Shown here piece by piece: positions 54,804-63,908 of a stretch of 64,000 nt of DNA. Under the pieces are notes generated by a model, which made no database searches, was not told where the DNA came from, and worked only from the letters and a program-made list of their open reading frames with translations. This DNA is from Gordonia alkanivorans NBRC 16433. GTDB lineage: Bacteria; Actinomycetota; Actinomycetes; Mycobacteriales; Mycobacteriaceae. The position numbers and the translations under genes are program-made. Each line of letters starts with the position of its first letter. Positions within the stretch are counted from its first letter, which is position 1. The DNA lies in NCBI RefSeq assembly GCF_000225505.1, contig NZ_BACI01000087.1, forward strand, positions 18,415 through 82,414, given 5' to 3'.

Positions 54804-55108
54804 TGTCGCGGCCGATGAAGCACCGTGCGCTACTCGCGGATTCCCGATTCTGGCAGGCAGCCACCGTGGCCGTACCGGTCTCGGTGGCATTCGCCATTTT
54901 CGTCTTCATGATTCTGGCCGGGATCACGGACCGACTGAATCCGGAGTGGTCGTCGTCGCTGGGAGTGGTGATAGGCATTGCAGGCGTGGTCCTCCTGACG
55001 ATCGCTGTCGGCCTGTGGTGGCGCCGAACACCGCGGTGTGCGGGAGCAGCTCTGGGTGTCTTGGCCGCGAGTGTGGTGGTCGCGTACGTCGCGTTGGTGA
55101 CACTGTGA
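54803..55108 (+). CDS. Small membrane protein in type VII operon
   Basis: A 101-aa protein with three hydrophobic helices (about 18-40, 52-72, 80-100) and a basic N-terminus. No known family. GTG start shares a base with the effector stop; ATG at 54815 is an alternative. Position suggests an immunity or assembly role for the effector; this is inference. Confidence 0.68.
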   Translation: MSRPMKHRALLADSRFWQAATVAVPVSVAFAIFVFMILAGITDRLNPEWSSSLGVVIGIAGVVLLTIAVGLWWRRTPRCAGAALGVLAASVVVAYVALVTL

Positions 55109-55413
55109 TGACGACCCTGTCGACGAGGTATCGACGTGAGGACTGGTTCGGGCCGGAATCGTTTGGTGCAGTCGTGATCGGCATGCTCGTGATGTCGTTG
55201 CCGTTCACCGGATTGGCCTCCAGGGATGCGCTGTGGCTGGTCGTCGGGCCACCGTTGACCGGGCTGGTCCTGCTCGCACTGAGCACGGCACCCGTTCGGG
55301 GCGTGCGATCGGTACGGCGGGCCGGAACGGGACTTGTGGCGGGTGGTGCCGGAGCGATCATCTCGATACCTGTTCTCCTGGCCGGGGCCGCGCTCGGATC
55401 GGCCATCGCCTGA
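55108..55413 (+). CDS. Second small membrane protein in type VII operon
   Basis: A 101-aa protein with three hydrophobic helices, same size and layout as the preceding product although sequence similarity is not obvious. ATG at 55108 overlaps the preceding stop by 1 nt; a GTG lies one codon earlier. Last gene of the operon; 80 nt separate it from the nitroreductase. Confidence 0.66.
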   Translation: MTTLSTRYRREDWFGPESFGAVVIGMLVMSLPFTGLASRDALWLVVGPPLTGLVLLALSTAPVRGVRSVRRAGTGLVAGGAGAIISIPVLLAGAALGSAIA

Positions 55414-55493
55414 ACCGACGAAGCCGCCCGGTCCGAGCCTGATCTGACCACGGCTGGTGGTGCCCACCGCCCGACGTGTGGAAGATGGGGGAC

Positions 55494-56114
55494 ATGACCG
55501 AACTCCTGCCGCTCGATCCCGACCAGCTGCTCTCGACGACGCGCTCGGTGCGCAAACGTCTGGACTACGACCGCCCGGTCCCGCTCGACGTGGTCAAGGA
55601 AGCGCTCGAGGTCGCACTGCAGGCGCCGACCGGCAGCAACAGCCAGACCTGGCACTGGATCGTGCTCACCGACCCCGAACTCAAACAGAAGGTCGCCGAC
55701 TACTACGCGCAGTCCTTCTCGAAGTACTACGCCGCCCAGCAGCCGCGCGACGAGACCGGCAAGCGGGTCGCGTCGAGCGCCCAGTACCTCGCCGACACGA
55801 TGGGGCAGGTCCCGGTGCTGGTCATCGGCGCGATCTACACCGGCGGCGACCTGCCCGAGGGCAACCAGGCCGGCGTCTGGGGCTCGCTGCTGCCGGGCGC
55901 CTGGAGTCTGCAGCTCGCGCTGCGTGCCCGAGGCCTCGGTTCCGCGTGGACCACGCTGCACCTGGCACACGAGAAGGAGATCGCCGAGCTGCTCGGCATC
56001 CCCGCGGGCATCCACCAGGGTGTCCTGTTGCCGGTGGCCTACTACACCGGCACCGACTTCAAGCCGGCTCCGCGTAAGCCCCTCGACTCGGTGCTCCACA
56101 TCGACGGCTGGTGA
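55494..56114 (+). CDS. Nitroreductase family protein
   Basis: A 206-aa flavoprotein: TTRSVRKRLDYDRPV near 15 binds FMN, APTGSNSQTWHWIVL near 44, and LGSAWTTLH near 145 for the other side of the cofactor. Such enzymes reduce nitro or quinone groups with NAD(P)H. ATG at 55494 has a G-run upstream; a GTG at 55476 would add six residues. A TetR gene follows closely. Confidence 0.88.
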   Translation: MTELLPLDPDQLLSTTRSVRKRLDYDRPVPLDVVKEALEVALQAPTGSNSQTWHWIVLTDPELKQKVADYYAQSFSKYYAAQQPRDETGKRVASSAQYLADTMGQVPVLVIGAIYTGGDLPEGNQAGVWGSLLPGAWSLQLALRARGLGSAWTTLHLAHEKEIAELLGIPAGIHQGVLLPVAYYTGTDFKPAPRKPLDSVLHIDGW

Positions 56115-56131
56115 GTAGAGTGCGGATCACC

Positions 56132-56773
56132 ATGTCCGCCACCAGTGACACCCCACCGGTCGACACGGGGGACGTTCCCCGCCCGCCGACCCGTCGCACC
56201 CAGGCGAAGGCCGCCCGGCGCGCCGAGCTGCTGACCGCGGCCGCGCGGCAGATGGCCGAACGCGGCTTCGCCGGCGTGCGTCTCGAGGACATCGGCCGCG
56301 CGGTCGGGGTGAGCGGGCCGGCCATGTACCGGCACTTCTCGTCGAAGACCGAACTGCTCGACGAGATGCTCGTCGACATCAGCCAGCGGCTGTACGACGG
56401 CGGTGCTGAGGTGGTCGACCGCGGCGGTCCGCCGTCGGAGACCCTGCTGGCGCTCATCGGCTTTCACATCGACGTGCTCGTCACGAAACCCGATCTGATC
56501 GTCGTCCAGGACCGCGACCTGTCGTCGATGACGCCGGAGGCCAACCACCGGGTCCGGCTGTTGCAGCGGCGCTACGTCGAACGCTGGGTCGACGTCGTGA
56601 TCGCCATCTACGAGCAGGAGGGCCGCACACTCGACCGGGCCGAGGCTCGCGTCCGCGTACACGCGACGTTCGGCCTGCTGAACTCCTCGCCCCGGCTGCC
56701 CGCCTACGACGAGGCGCAGCTGCGGCGTCTGCTCACCGCGATGGCCCTGGCCGCGCTCGGCTGCCGGGTCTGA
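56132..56773 (+). CDS. TetR-family regulator
   Basis: A 213-aa regulator: a disordered N-terminus, then helix-turn-helix LEDIGRAVGVSGPAMYRHFSSKTEL near residue 50. C-terminal TetR_C domain of the FadR/AcnR type. TAGAGT at 56116-56121 lies 10 nt before the ATG at 56132; a GTG at 56111 inside the preceding stop is an alternative. Convergent and directly adjacent (0 bp) to the acyl-CoA synthetase. Confidence 0.85.
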   Translation: MSATSDTPPVDTGDVPRPPTRRTQAKAARRAELLTAAARQMAERGFAGVRLEDIGRAVGVSGPAMYRHFSSKTELLDEMLVDISQRLYDGGAEVVDRGGPPSETLLALIGFHIDVLVTKPDLIVVQDRDLSSMTPEANHRVRLLQRRYVERWVDVVIAIYEQEGRTLDRAEARVRVHATFGLLNSSPRLPAYDEAQLRRLLTAMALAALGCRV

Positions 56774-58405
56774 TCAGCGCAGTTCGCGGCGCAACAGCTT
56801 GCCGGTCGCGCTGCGCGGGAGTGCGCCGACGATCTCGACCTCGCGCGGGTACTTGTACGCCGCCATCCGTTCGCGGCAGTACTCGATGAGTTCGGTCGGC
56901 GTGACCTCCGCACCCGGTTGCAGGGCGACGTAGGCGCGAGTCGACTCACCGCGGTAGTCGTCGGGGATGCCGACCACGGCCGTCTCGAGCACCGCCGGGT
57001 GCGACTGCAACACCTGCTCGATCTCGAACGGCCAGATCTTGTACCCGGACGCGTTGATCAGGTCGTTGCTGCGGTCGATGACGTAGAACCAGCCGTCGGC
57101 ATCCATGAAACCGACGTCGCCGGTGCGCATCTCACCGTGGCGCAGCGCCGAGCCGTCGTCGTCCTGACCCCAGTAGCCGGCGGCGATCTGCGGTCCGGCC
57201 GTGACGATCTCGCCGAACGTCCCCGGCGGTACCGGTTCGCCGCGCTCGTCGACGACGCGCGCCATCGTGTCGAAGATCGGCAGACCCACTGAGAGAGCGC
57301 CGGTTTCGGCATCGACCGGTGCGAGGACACCGGGCGGCACCATGTGGGTCGGCGAGGTGGACTCGGTCTGCCCGTACACGTTGTGGATCATCCCGCCGAG
57401 GCGTTCTTCGATCCGTTCGGCGACGTCGGGGAGAACCGGTGCGCCGCCCGAGTAGCGGAGTCGGAGTGAGTCGAACGCCTCGGGCGTCGCTTCGGGGTGG
57501 TCGGCGAGCGCGATGTAGGCGGTGATCGAGGCGACGGAGAAGGCCGGACGCCAGGCGCGCACCGCGTCGAGGACCAGGCCGGCGTCGAATCGGTGGGTGA
57601 GGATGAGCGGCGAGCGCAGGGACAGCGCCAGCATCACCGAGCCCACCAGGCCGGTGACGTGGAAGATCGGCGACATGCACAGGATCGGCTCGCCGGATTG
57701 CAGGCCCGTCCAGGTGCGATAGGCCTGCGCGCTGAACGTCAGATTGCGGTGCGTCAGCTTGGCGCCCTTGGGTGGACCGGTGGTTCCCGACGTCGGTGCC
57801 AGCACCGCGACATCATCCGGTGCGGGTGCGTGCCGGGTGACCGCACGCGAGCCGGTGCCGATCAGGTCGAGGAGTTCGACGGTGCCTGCCGTGGAAACCC
57901 GGGACACGTCGAACACGCGCTGCAGATCGTCGCTGCCGGCGAAGTCGAGCGGCGAGGCCGTGACGACGAGTCCGATCGACCCGAGCTCGTCGGCGACCTC
58001 CGCGTGGACCTCGTCGAGCACGAGGAGGGCGGCCGGAGTGAAATCGTCCAGGGCCCTGCGGAATTCGCCGCGCTTGTACATGGGGCTGATGAGGGCGGCG
58101 ACACCGCCGACCTTCCAGGCCGCGAGGAGCCCGAGCACGATCGCGGGCTCGTTCTGGACGGCGATGCCCAGCAGGTCGCCGACCGCGAAGCCGTGTTCCT
58201 GCAATGCGTGGGCGAGGGCGTCGGATGCGGCGTCGAGGTCGGCCCAGCTCAGCGTCGCGCCGAAGTAGTGGACGGCCGGAGCGTCGGGGGATGCGGCGAG
58301 CGCGGCGTCGAACATCTCGAGTGGGGATCCGAACTCGACGTCGAGGTGCTCGGAGAGTCCGGACGGGTAGTGGGCCAGCCAGGGACGGCTCTCGTAGGCG
58401 TTCAT
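56774..58405 (-). CDS. Acyl-CoA synthetase (AMP-binding family)
   Basis: A 543-aa ANL-family ligase that activates a carboxylic acid via acyl-AMP to acyl-CoA. Motifs: PTSGTTGPPKGAKLTHRN (P-loop) near 207, VYGQTESTSPTH near 335, RTGDVGFMDADGWFYVIDR near 424 and the catalytic Lys in RSATGKLLRREL at the end. It is closely related along its whole length to the ligase at 60644 (shared SPTH/SPSH, AAGYW, GDVG blocks). Divergent from the XRE-TetR gene, with 97 bp between. Confidence 0.92.
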   Translation of the reverse strand: MNAYESRPWLAHYPSGLSEHLDVEFGSPLEMFDAALAASPDAPAVHYFGATLSWADLDAASDALAHALQEHGFAVGDLLGIAVQNEPAIVLGLLAAWKVGGVAALISPMYKRGEFRRALDDFTPAALLVLDEVHAEVADELGSIGLVVTASPLDFAGSDDLQRVFDVSRVSTAGTVELLDLIGTGSRAVTRHAPAPDDVAVLAPTSGTTGPPKGAKLTHRNLTFSAQAYRTWTGLQSGEPILCMSPIFHVTGLVGSVMLALSLRSPLILTHRFDAGLVLDAVRAWRPAFSVASITAYIALADHPEATPEAFDSLRLRYSGGAPVLPDVAERIEERLGGMIHNVYGQTESTSPTHMVPPGVLAPVDAETGALSVGLPIFDTMARVVDERGEPVPPGTFGEIVTAGPQIAAGYWGQDDDGSALRHGEMRTGDVGFMDADGWFYVIDRSNDLINASGYKIWPFEIEQVLQSHPAVLETAVVGIPDDYRGESTRAYVALQPGAEVTPTELIEYCRERMAAYKYPREVEIVGALPRSATGKLLRRELR

Positions 58406-58489
58406 GCGTACGAGCGTTCGGGGTGACGCGAGCGAGGCGGCAGGTTGTGGACCACGAGGATGAGTCTACGAAAAATGCGCGGCTCCCCA

Positions 58490-58495
58490 TAAGCT
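58490..58495 (+). promoter_or_regulatory. -10 box of a leaderless transcript (XRE-TetR)
   Basis: TAAGCT ends 7 nt before the GTG at 58503; no ribosome binding site lies between. Confidence 0.45.
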
Positions 58496-58502
58496 GTTCA
58501 GC

Positions 58503-59342
58503 GTGGTCGAACAACCGGTGACCGACAGCGGCGCCGCCGTGCGTGAGTTGCGTAAGCAGGCGGGCGTGACGCTGCGTGGGCTGGCGGCCGGTATCGGGGT
58601 GAGCGTCGGGACCATGAGCGCCATCGAGAACGGGAAGGTCGGGCTCACCGTCGACCGGTTGCGCCAGATCGCGCAGTGCCTGGACGTGCCCGTCGCTCGT
58701 TTCCTCGAGTCGCCGCAACCGGAGAAGGCGGAGGCCGCCGGGGACCCGACGGACTGGCGTGTGTTCGCCCCGCTGACCCTCGACCCGGTGCTGGAGTCGG
58801 CGATCGACGTCTTCGAGGAACTCGGCTATCACGGTGCGACGATGCGCCTCATCGCCGCCGGCGCCGACATCAGTGTCGCAGGCATCTATCACCACTACCC
58901 GAGCAAGCAGCACCTGCTCGTCGCGCTGGTCAACATCGCCCACGCTGACCTGGCGCGACGTCTCGACGCAGCCGGCGACGGCGTCGACGCGGTGACCGCC
59001 TTCGCCAACATGGTGGAGGCGCTCACGCTCTTCCATGTCGAGCGTCGCGCGCTGGCTCTGGTCCTGGCGACCGAGCTGCGGCGACTCGAGGAACCCAACC
59101 GCACTCACCTGCAGGCGTCGATGGCGCAGATCGAGGGTCGCCTGCTCGATACGGCCCGGCGCGCCGCCGACCTCGGCGCCTTCCGGTCCGGCGACCTGTC
59201 CGTGGCGACCAAGGCGATCGTCACGATGTGCCTGGCCGTCCCGACCTGGACCGATGACTCCGACGCCGCTCAGGGGCGTCGCATCGCTCGCGAGTACGCG
59301 AATCTCGCTCTCGGCATGGTGGGTTTCCGGGCCGACCGCTAG
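58503..59342 (+). CDS. XRE-TetR fusion transcription regulator
   Basis: A 279-aa regulator with two DNA-binding units. Residues 10-66 form an XRE helix-turn-helix (RELRKQAGVTLRGLAAGIGV, then TMSAIENGKVGLT). Residues about 95-145 form a TetR helix-turn-helix (MRLIAAGADISVAGIYHHY, then PSKQHLLVAL), followed by a TetR ligand domain. GTG at 58503 by its -10 box. It lies between the divergent ligase and the downstream cyclase operon, so both are likely targets, and a CoA thioester is the likely ligand. Confidence 0.87.
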   Translation: MVEQPVTDSGAAVRELRKQAGVTLRGLAAGIGVSVGTMSAIENGKVGLTVDRLRQIAQCLDVPVARFLESPQPEKAEAAGDPTDWRVFAPLTLDPVLESAIDVFEELGYHGATMRLIAAGADISVAGIYHHYPSKQHLLVALVNIAHADLARRLDAAGDGVDAVTAFANMVEALTLFHVERRALALVLATELRRLEEPNRTHLQASMAQIEGRLLDTARRAADLGAFRSGDLSVATKAIVTMCLAVPTWTDDSDAAQGRRIAREYANLALGMVGFRADR

Positions 59343-59474
59343 GCCCCCCGACCTTCGGCGCGTCCAGGCGGCCTACCCCTGGACAGGGGAAGTTCAGCTT
59401 TGCTGAACCTGCCGTGTGTACTGGGCTTTCCCTTCTCTTGCTGACAAAGGCTGAGACATCACCGATTTCGCCTC

Positions 59475-59503
59475 TTGACGGCGCTGCGAACGAGTGCGAT
59501 GCT
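59475..59503 (+). promoter_or_regulatory. Promoter of the cyclase operon
   Basis: TTGACG (59475-59480), 17-bp spacer, GATGCT (59498-59503): a good housekeeping-type promoter in an AT-richer 281-bp gap. Predicted start near 59510 leaves a leader of ~110 nt. Confidence 0.6.
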
Positions 59504-59512
59504 CGTCACAAT

Positions 59513-59542
59513 GAACTTACCGAGCGAGCGATCACAAAGTTC
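59513..59542. promoter_or_regulatory. Candidate operator in the cyclase operon leader
   Basis: Inverted repeat GAACTT (59513-59518) / AAGTTC (59537-59542) with an 18-bp spacer, right at the predicted transcription start, where a repressor would block elongation. The XRE-TetR protein is the obvious candidate binder; not proven. Confidence 0.35.
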
Positions 59543-59623
59543 AGTCGAGAAATTCAGTTCGCACCGTTCAGTGTGCGACCCGGAACCGTCGGTTCCGCTC
59601 TGGATCGAATCAAAGGAGACGAG

Positions 59624-60604
59624 ATGACCGAGATCGAGACCGCTGCGCCGTCCATGGGTGACCTGTTGGGCGCCGACACCCCGTCGAACTGGGGCAAGTG
59701 GGGGCCCGACGACGAGGTGGGTGCCCTGAACTACCTGGACGCGAGTGAGGTTCTGCGCGGTGTCGGCCACATCAAGTCGGGGGAGACCTTCACCCTCCAG
59801 ATCGAGATGGGGCGCACGGAGAGCCCCGGCGATCCGCTGTGGCCGGGCCGCGAGGGCATCAACCGGAAGAACATCCTCGACGAGTCGTCGTGGGACGGTG
59901 AGGGCGCACCGCAGTTCCCCGGTGGCCTGCACTATGCCGACGACACCGCGAACATTTTCCTGCAGGGCTCCACGCAGTACGACGCCCTCGGCCACGTCTG
60001 GTATGACGGCAAGCTCTACAACGGCTACGACGCCCGCAGCACCGTCGACGCATTGGACAAGGCGTCGGTCCTGCCGATCGCCGAGAAGGGTGTCGTCGGC
60101 CGCGGCGTGCTGATCGACATGGCCCGTTACCGCGGCAAGAAGTACCTGGAGAAGGGTGAGACCTTCGACCACAACGATCTCGAAGCCGCGGCCGCCGCAC
60201 AGGGTGTCACCATCGAACCGCACGACATCCTGATCATCCGCACCGGCTGGCTGACTTACTGGTACGAGCTGAACAACCCGGAACAGTTCTACGACGGCTT
60301 CTGCGAGCCCGGCCTGACCTACTCGCGTGAACTCGTGCAGTGGTTCCAGGACAAGGAGATCCCGAACCTGGTCACCGACACTATCGCCAACGAGGTCACC
60401 ACCGACCCGGAATCCGGTGTGGCGCTTCCGCTCCACAACGCGCTCATGCGCAACCTGGGTGTCGTGTTCACCGAGATCGTCTGGCTCGAGGAGCTGGCCG
60501 AGGCGTGTGCCGCCGACAACCGCTGGAGCTTCCTGTACGTCGCGGCCCCGCTCAAGGTCGTCAGCGGCACCGGTGCGCCGGTGAACCCCGTCGTCATCCG
60601 CTGA
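59624..60604 (+). CDS. Cyclase (kynurenine formamidase-like) family protein
   Basis: A 326-aa metal-dependent hydrolase fold protein (PF04199-type). The usual HxGTHxDxPxH metal motif appears as FLQGSTQYDALGH near residue 110, so two His positions carry Gln, while the Asp and last His remain; this is a known-looking large subgroup rather than a broken copy. RTGWL near 207 and the DTIANEV block follow. ATG at 59624 with AAAGGAG upstream. First gene of an operon with an acyl-CoA ligase and dehydrogenase, so ring opening of a cyclic ester, amide or diketone before CoA activation is the inferred role. Confidence 0.82.
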   Translation: MTEIETAAPSMGDLLGADTPSNWGKWGPDDEVGALNYLDASEVLRGVGHIKSGETFTLQIEMGRTESPGDPLWPGREGINRKNILDESSWDGEGAPQFPGGLHYADDTANIFLQGSTQYDALGHVWYDGKLYNGYDARSTVDALDKASVLPIAEKGVVGRGVLIDMARYRGKKYLEKGETFDHNDLEAAAAAQGVTIEPHDILIIRTGWLTYWYELNNPEQFYDGFCEPGLTYSRELVQWFQDKEIPNLVTDTIANEVTTDPESGVALPLHNALMRNLGVVFTEIVWLEELAEACAADNRWSFLYVAAPLKVVSGTGAPVNPVVIR

Positions 60605-60643
60605 CTCGCCCACGAGTCATTCGCCGAAAGAGGAACGTCAGAC

Positions 60644-62305
60644 ATGAGTGTCTACGACGACAAGGTGTGGCGCAGCCACTACCGCGAGCAGGATCTCGCG
60701 CCGCGGAGCATCGAATTCGACACCGCGCTGGACATGTTCGCGGCCACCGCTGCGCGCACCCCGGATGCCGACCTGATCCGTTACTTCGACGGATCGGTCA
60801 CCGCCGGTGAGCTCGACGAGCTGACCGACGCGTTCGCGGTCGGCATCCTGGACCTGGGCTTCACCCCGGGCGATCGCGCGGTGGTCTACGCCCAGAACAT
60901 CCCGCAGTTCGTCATCGCCCAGCTGGGTATCTGGAAGGCCGGCGGCATCGCCGTGTCGGCCAACCCGATGTACCGCAGCCGCGAACTCGCCGAGATCCTG
61001 GTCGATTCCGGCGCCACGGTACTGGTCGCGATGCAGTCGCTGTACCGGGACGTCGCGCAGGAGGCGTTGCGCGACAACAAGACCGCGGTGCGGACCGTGA
61101 TTACCACCTCGGAGCTGGAGTACCAGACCGCGAACAGCGGAACCCTGGCGGGCGTCGAGAAGATCGACTGCCCGGGCACCGTCGACCTGGCGACGATGCT
61201 CGCGAATTACCGGGGACAGCGTCCGCCGAAGGCCGATCTCACCGGGGACAGCGTCGCCTTCCTGACCTACACGTCGGGAACCACCGGGCCGCCCAAGGGT
61301 GCGATGACCACCCATCGCAACGTCGTGTTCAACGCGCAGACCTACCGCGACTGGGTCGGCGTCGACAGCGACGACGTGATCCTCGGCGTGGCACCGCTGT
61401 TCCACATCACCGGTCTCATCGCGCACATCGCGCTGGCCGAACTCACCGGGGCGCCGCTCGTGCTGATGTACCGGATGGACCCGGCCGACACCATCGCGAC
61501 GATCGCCCGCGAGAAGGCGACGTTCACGGTCGGATCGATCACGGTGTTCATCGCCCTGATGAACGTGCCGGACATCGACCCGGCGTCGCTGGCGAGTCTG
61601 TCGAAGATCTACTCCGGCGGCGCGCCGATCCCGCCGAGCACGATCGCCGAGTTCCAGAAGCGGTTCGGTCACTACATCCACAACGTGTACGGCCTGACCG
61701 AGACCACCTCCCCGTCGCATGCGGTGCCGTTCGGCGTGACGGCCCCGGCCGACGAGGAGACCGGGGCCACCTCGGTGGGAATCCCGGTGTACGACACGGT
61801 CGTCCGGATCGTCGACGAGCAGGGCAACGACCTGCCCGCGGGCGAGGTCGGCGAGCTGGTCACGGCCGGCCCACAGGTGGTCGCCGGCTACTGGAACAAG
61901 CCGGAGGCGACCGCGAAGGGCATCCCGAACGGCGTGCTGCACACCGGCGACGTCGGTTACATGGACGCCGACGGATGGTTCTACATCGTCGATCGGAAGA
62001 AGGACCAGATCAACACCAGCGGTTTCAAGGTGTGGCCACGCGAGGTCGAAGACGTTCTGTACGAGCATCCTTCGGTGCGGGAAGCAGCGGTCGTCGGCGT
62101 GCCCGACTCCTACCGCGGCGAGACCGTGAAGGCGTTCGTGAGCCTGCGGCCGGGAACCGAGGCGACGCCGGAGGAGCTGATCGACCACTGCAAGACGCGG
62201 ATGGCTGCCTACAAGTACCCGCGTGAGGTGGTGGTGATGGGCGACATCCCGAAGACCGCCACGGGCAAACTGTTGCGTCGTGAACTGCGGACGGTGGCAC
62301 AGTGA
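60644..62305 (+). CDS. Acyl-CoA synthetase (AMP-binding family)
   Basis: A 553-aa ANL-family ligase. Motifs: TYTSGTTGPPKGAMTTHRN near 207, VYGLTETTSPSH near 347, HTGDVGYMDADGWFYIVDR near 433, and TATGKLLRREL with the catalytic Lys. Paralogue of the ligase at 56774. RBS AAAGAGG upstream of ATG 60644, 39 nt after the cyclase stop. It presumably activates the acid made by the cyclase product. Confidence 0.93.
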   Translation: MSVYDDKVWRSHYREQDLAPRSIEFDTALDMFAATAARTPDADLIRYFDGSVTAGELDELTDAFAVGILDLGFTPGDRAVVYAQNIPQFVIAQLGIWKAGGIAVSANPMYRSRELAEILVDSGATVLVAMQSLYRDVAQEALRDNKTAVRTVITTSELEYQTANSGTLAGVEKIDCPGTVDLATMLANYRGQRPPKADLTGDSVAFLTYTSGTTGPPKGAMTTHRNVVFNAQTYRDWVGVDSDDVILGVAPLFHITGLIAHIALAELTGAPLVLMYRMDPADTIATIAREKATFTVGSITVFIALMNVPDIDPASLASLSKIYSGGAPIPPSTIAEFQKRFGHYIHNVYGLTETTSPSHAVPFGVTAPADEETGATSVGIPVYDTVVRIVDEQGNDLPAGEVGELVTAGPQVVAGYWNKPEATAKGIPNGVLHTGDVGYMDADGWFYIVDRKKDQINTSGFKVWPREVEDVLYEHPSVREAAVVGVPDSYRGETVKAFVSLRPGTEATPEELIDHCKTRMAAYKYPREVVVMGDIPKTATGKLLRRELRTVAQ

Positions 62306-63537
62306 TCCAGCCAGATCTGACCGGCCGCATCCCGGACGAGACGCTCGATCTCCGGCCGTCGGCGAAGGCGTCGGAGTTGCGCGAGGAGCTCATCGCGTTC
62401 ATGCACTCCGACGTCTTCCCGGCGGAGCAACGCTACGAAGAGGAGCGCGGCTTCGCCGGACCCGACGATCACGACGTGCCGCCCGTCGTCGAGGAGCTGA
62501 AGAAGCGGGCCCGCGCACGCGGCCTGTGGAATCTCTTCCTGCCGTCGGAATCCGGGATCAGCCAGCTCGACTACGCCGGTCTGGCCGAGATCACCGGGTG
62601 GAGCCTGCATCTGGCGCCCGAGGCCCTCAACGGTGCGGCACCTGACACCGGGAACATGGAGCTGCTGCACCTGTTCGGCACCGACGAGCAGAAACAGACC
62701 TGGCTGGAACCGCTGCTCGACGGCCGAATCCGGTCGGCGTTCTCGATGACCGAGAAGGACGTCGCCAGTTCGGATGCGACGAACATCGAGACCAGCATCG
62801 AACGCGACGGCGACTCCTACGTCATCAACGGCCGGAAGTGGTGGACGAGCGGCGCAGCCGACCCGCGCTGCAAGGTGCTCATCGTCATGGGCAAGACCGA
62901 TCCCGGGGCGGCGACCCATCGGCAGCAGTCGATGGTGCTCGTCCCGATCGACACCCCGGGCGTCACCGTTGTCCGCGACGTGCCGGTGTTCGGTCGTCAC
63001 GACCAGCACGGCCACGTCGAGATCGTCTACGAGAACGTCCGGGTGCCCGTCGAGAACCTGCTCGGTGAGGAAGGCGGCGGGTTCGCCATGGCGCAGGCGC
63101 GGCTCGGCCCCGGCCGCATCCACCACTGCATGCGCGCGCTCGGCGCTGCCGAACGCGCCCTGCACCACCTGGTCCAGCGGTCGAAGGGGCGCGTCGCCTT
63201 CGGCAAGCCGCTGGCCGAGCAAGGTGTCGTCCAGCAGCAGATCGCCGAGTCCCGTATCGCGATCGACCAGGCCCGCCTGCTGTGCCGGCTGGCCGCCAAG
63301 ACGATCGACGAACTCGGCAACAAGGCCGCCGCGCCGTATGTCTCGGCCGCCAAGGTGTCGGTACCGCGCGTGGCGCTCGAGGTCATCGACCGGGCGATCC
63401 AGGTCCACGGCGGCGCCGGCGTCAGCGACGACGTGCCGCTGGCCGCCATGTACGGCTGGCATCGCGCGATGCGCATCTTCGACGGACCGGACGAGGTGCA
63501 TCTCCGCACGATCGCGAAGTCGGAGCTGCGTCGGTGA
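62302..63537 (+). CDS. Acyl-CoA dehydrogenase
   Basis: A 411-aa FAD enzyme that introduces a trans-2 double bond in acyl-CoA. FAD/substrate blocks: FSMTEKDVASSDATN near 152, WWTSGAADPRC near 183, RVAFGKPLAEQGVVQ near 297 and VHGGAGVSDDVPLAAMY near 371. Near the C-terminus IFDGPDEVH replaces the E-G of short-chain enzymes with D-G, as in ACAD10/11-type members. GTG start overlaps the ligase stop (GTGA), so translation is coupled. Third gene of the operon. Confidence 0.93.
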   Translation: MIQPDLTGRIPDETLDLRPSAKASELREELIAFMHSDVFPAEQRYEEERGFAGPDDHDVPPVVEELKKRARARGLWNLFLPSESGISQLDYAGLAEITGWSLHLAPEALNGAAPDTGNMELLHLFGTDEQKQTWLEPLLDGRIRSAFSMTEKDVASSDATNIETSIERDGDSYVINGRKWWTSGAADPRCKVLIVMGKTDPGAATHRQQSMVLVPIDTPGVTVVRDVPVFGRHDQHGHVEIVYENVRVPVENLLGEEGGGFAMAQARLGPGRIHHCMRALGAAERALHHLVQRSKGRVAFGKPLAEQGVVQQQIAESRIAIDQARLLCRLAAKTIDELGNKAAAPYVSAAKVSVPRVALEVIDRAIQVHGGAGVSDDVPLAAMYGWHRAMRIFDGPDEVHLRTIAKSELRR

Positions 63538-63607
63538 TGGTTGCCGCGTAGCGGTTTCCTTCACCCTTGCTGCCTGAGGTGCGAGGAGCGCAAGCGACGA
63601 GATGGTC

Positions 63608-63904
63608 CTATAGCTTGTCCAGTGCTCCGAGGTCGGTGGTGAGGTCTTTGAAGACTTCGCGGGCGACGTAGCGTTTGAGGCAGCGGATGATGTCTTTCTT
63701 CGTTTTGTGTTCGGCGGAACGGCGTTCGACGTAGGCGCGGGTGGGTGGATGGTTTTTCATCCGGCCGACCACGATCATGTGCAGGGCACTGTTGGCTTGC
63801 CGGTCACCACCTCGGTTGAGTCGGTGACGATGGGTTTTGCCCGAGGAAGCCGGTAGTGGGGCGACGCCGACGAGTTTGGCGAAGGTCGCTTCGCTGCGCA
63901 TCCG
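63608..63904 (-). mobile_element. IS110-family transposase, C-terminal part
   Basis: About 99 codons reading RMRSEATFAKLVGVAP, then PASSGKTHRHRLNRGGDRQ and TKKDIIRCLKRYVAREV, which are the Tnp_20 (IS116/IS110/IS902) C-terminal signatures with the Ser of the second domain. The minus frame stays open rightwards to 63997, but codons beyond 63904 no longer look like transposase; the missing part lies on the opposite strand (next entry). The element's other end lies outside the window. Confidence 0.85.
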
Positions 63905-63908
63905 GTAG

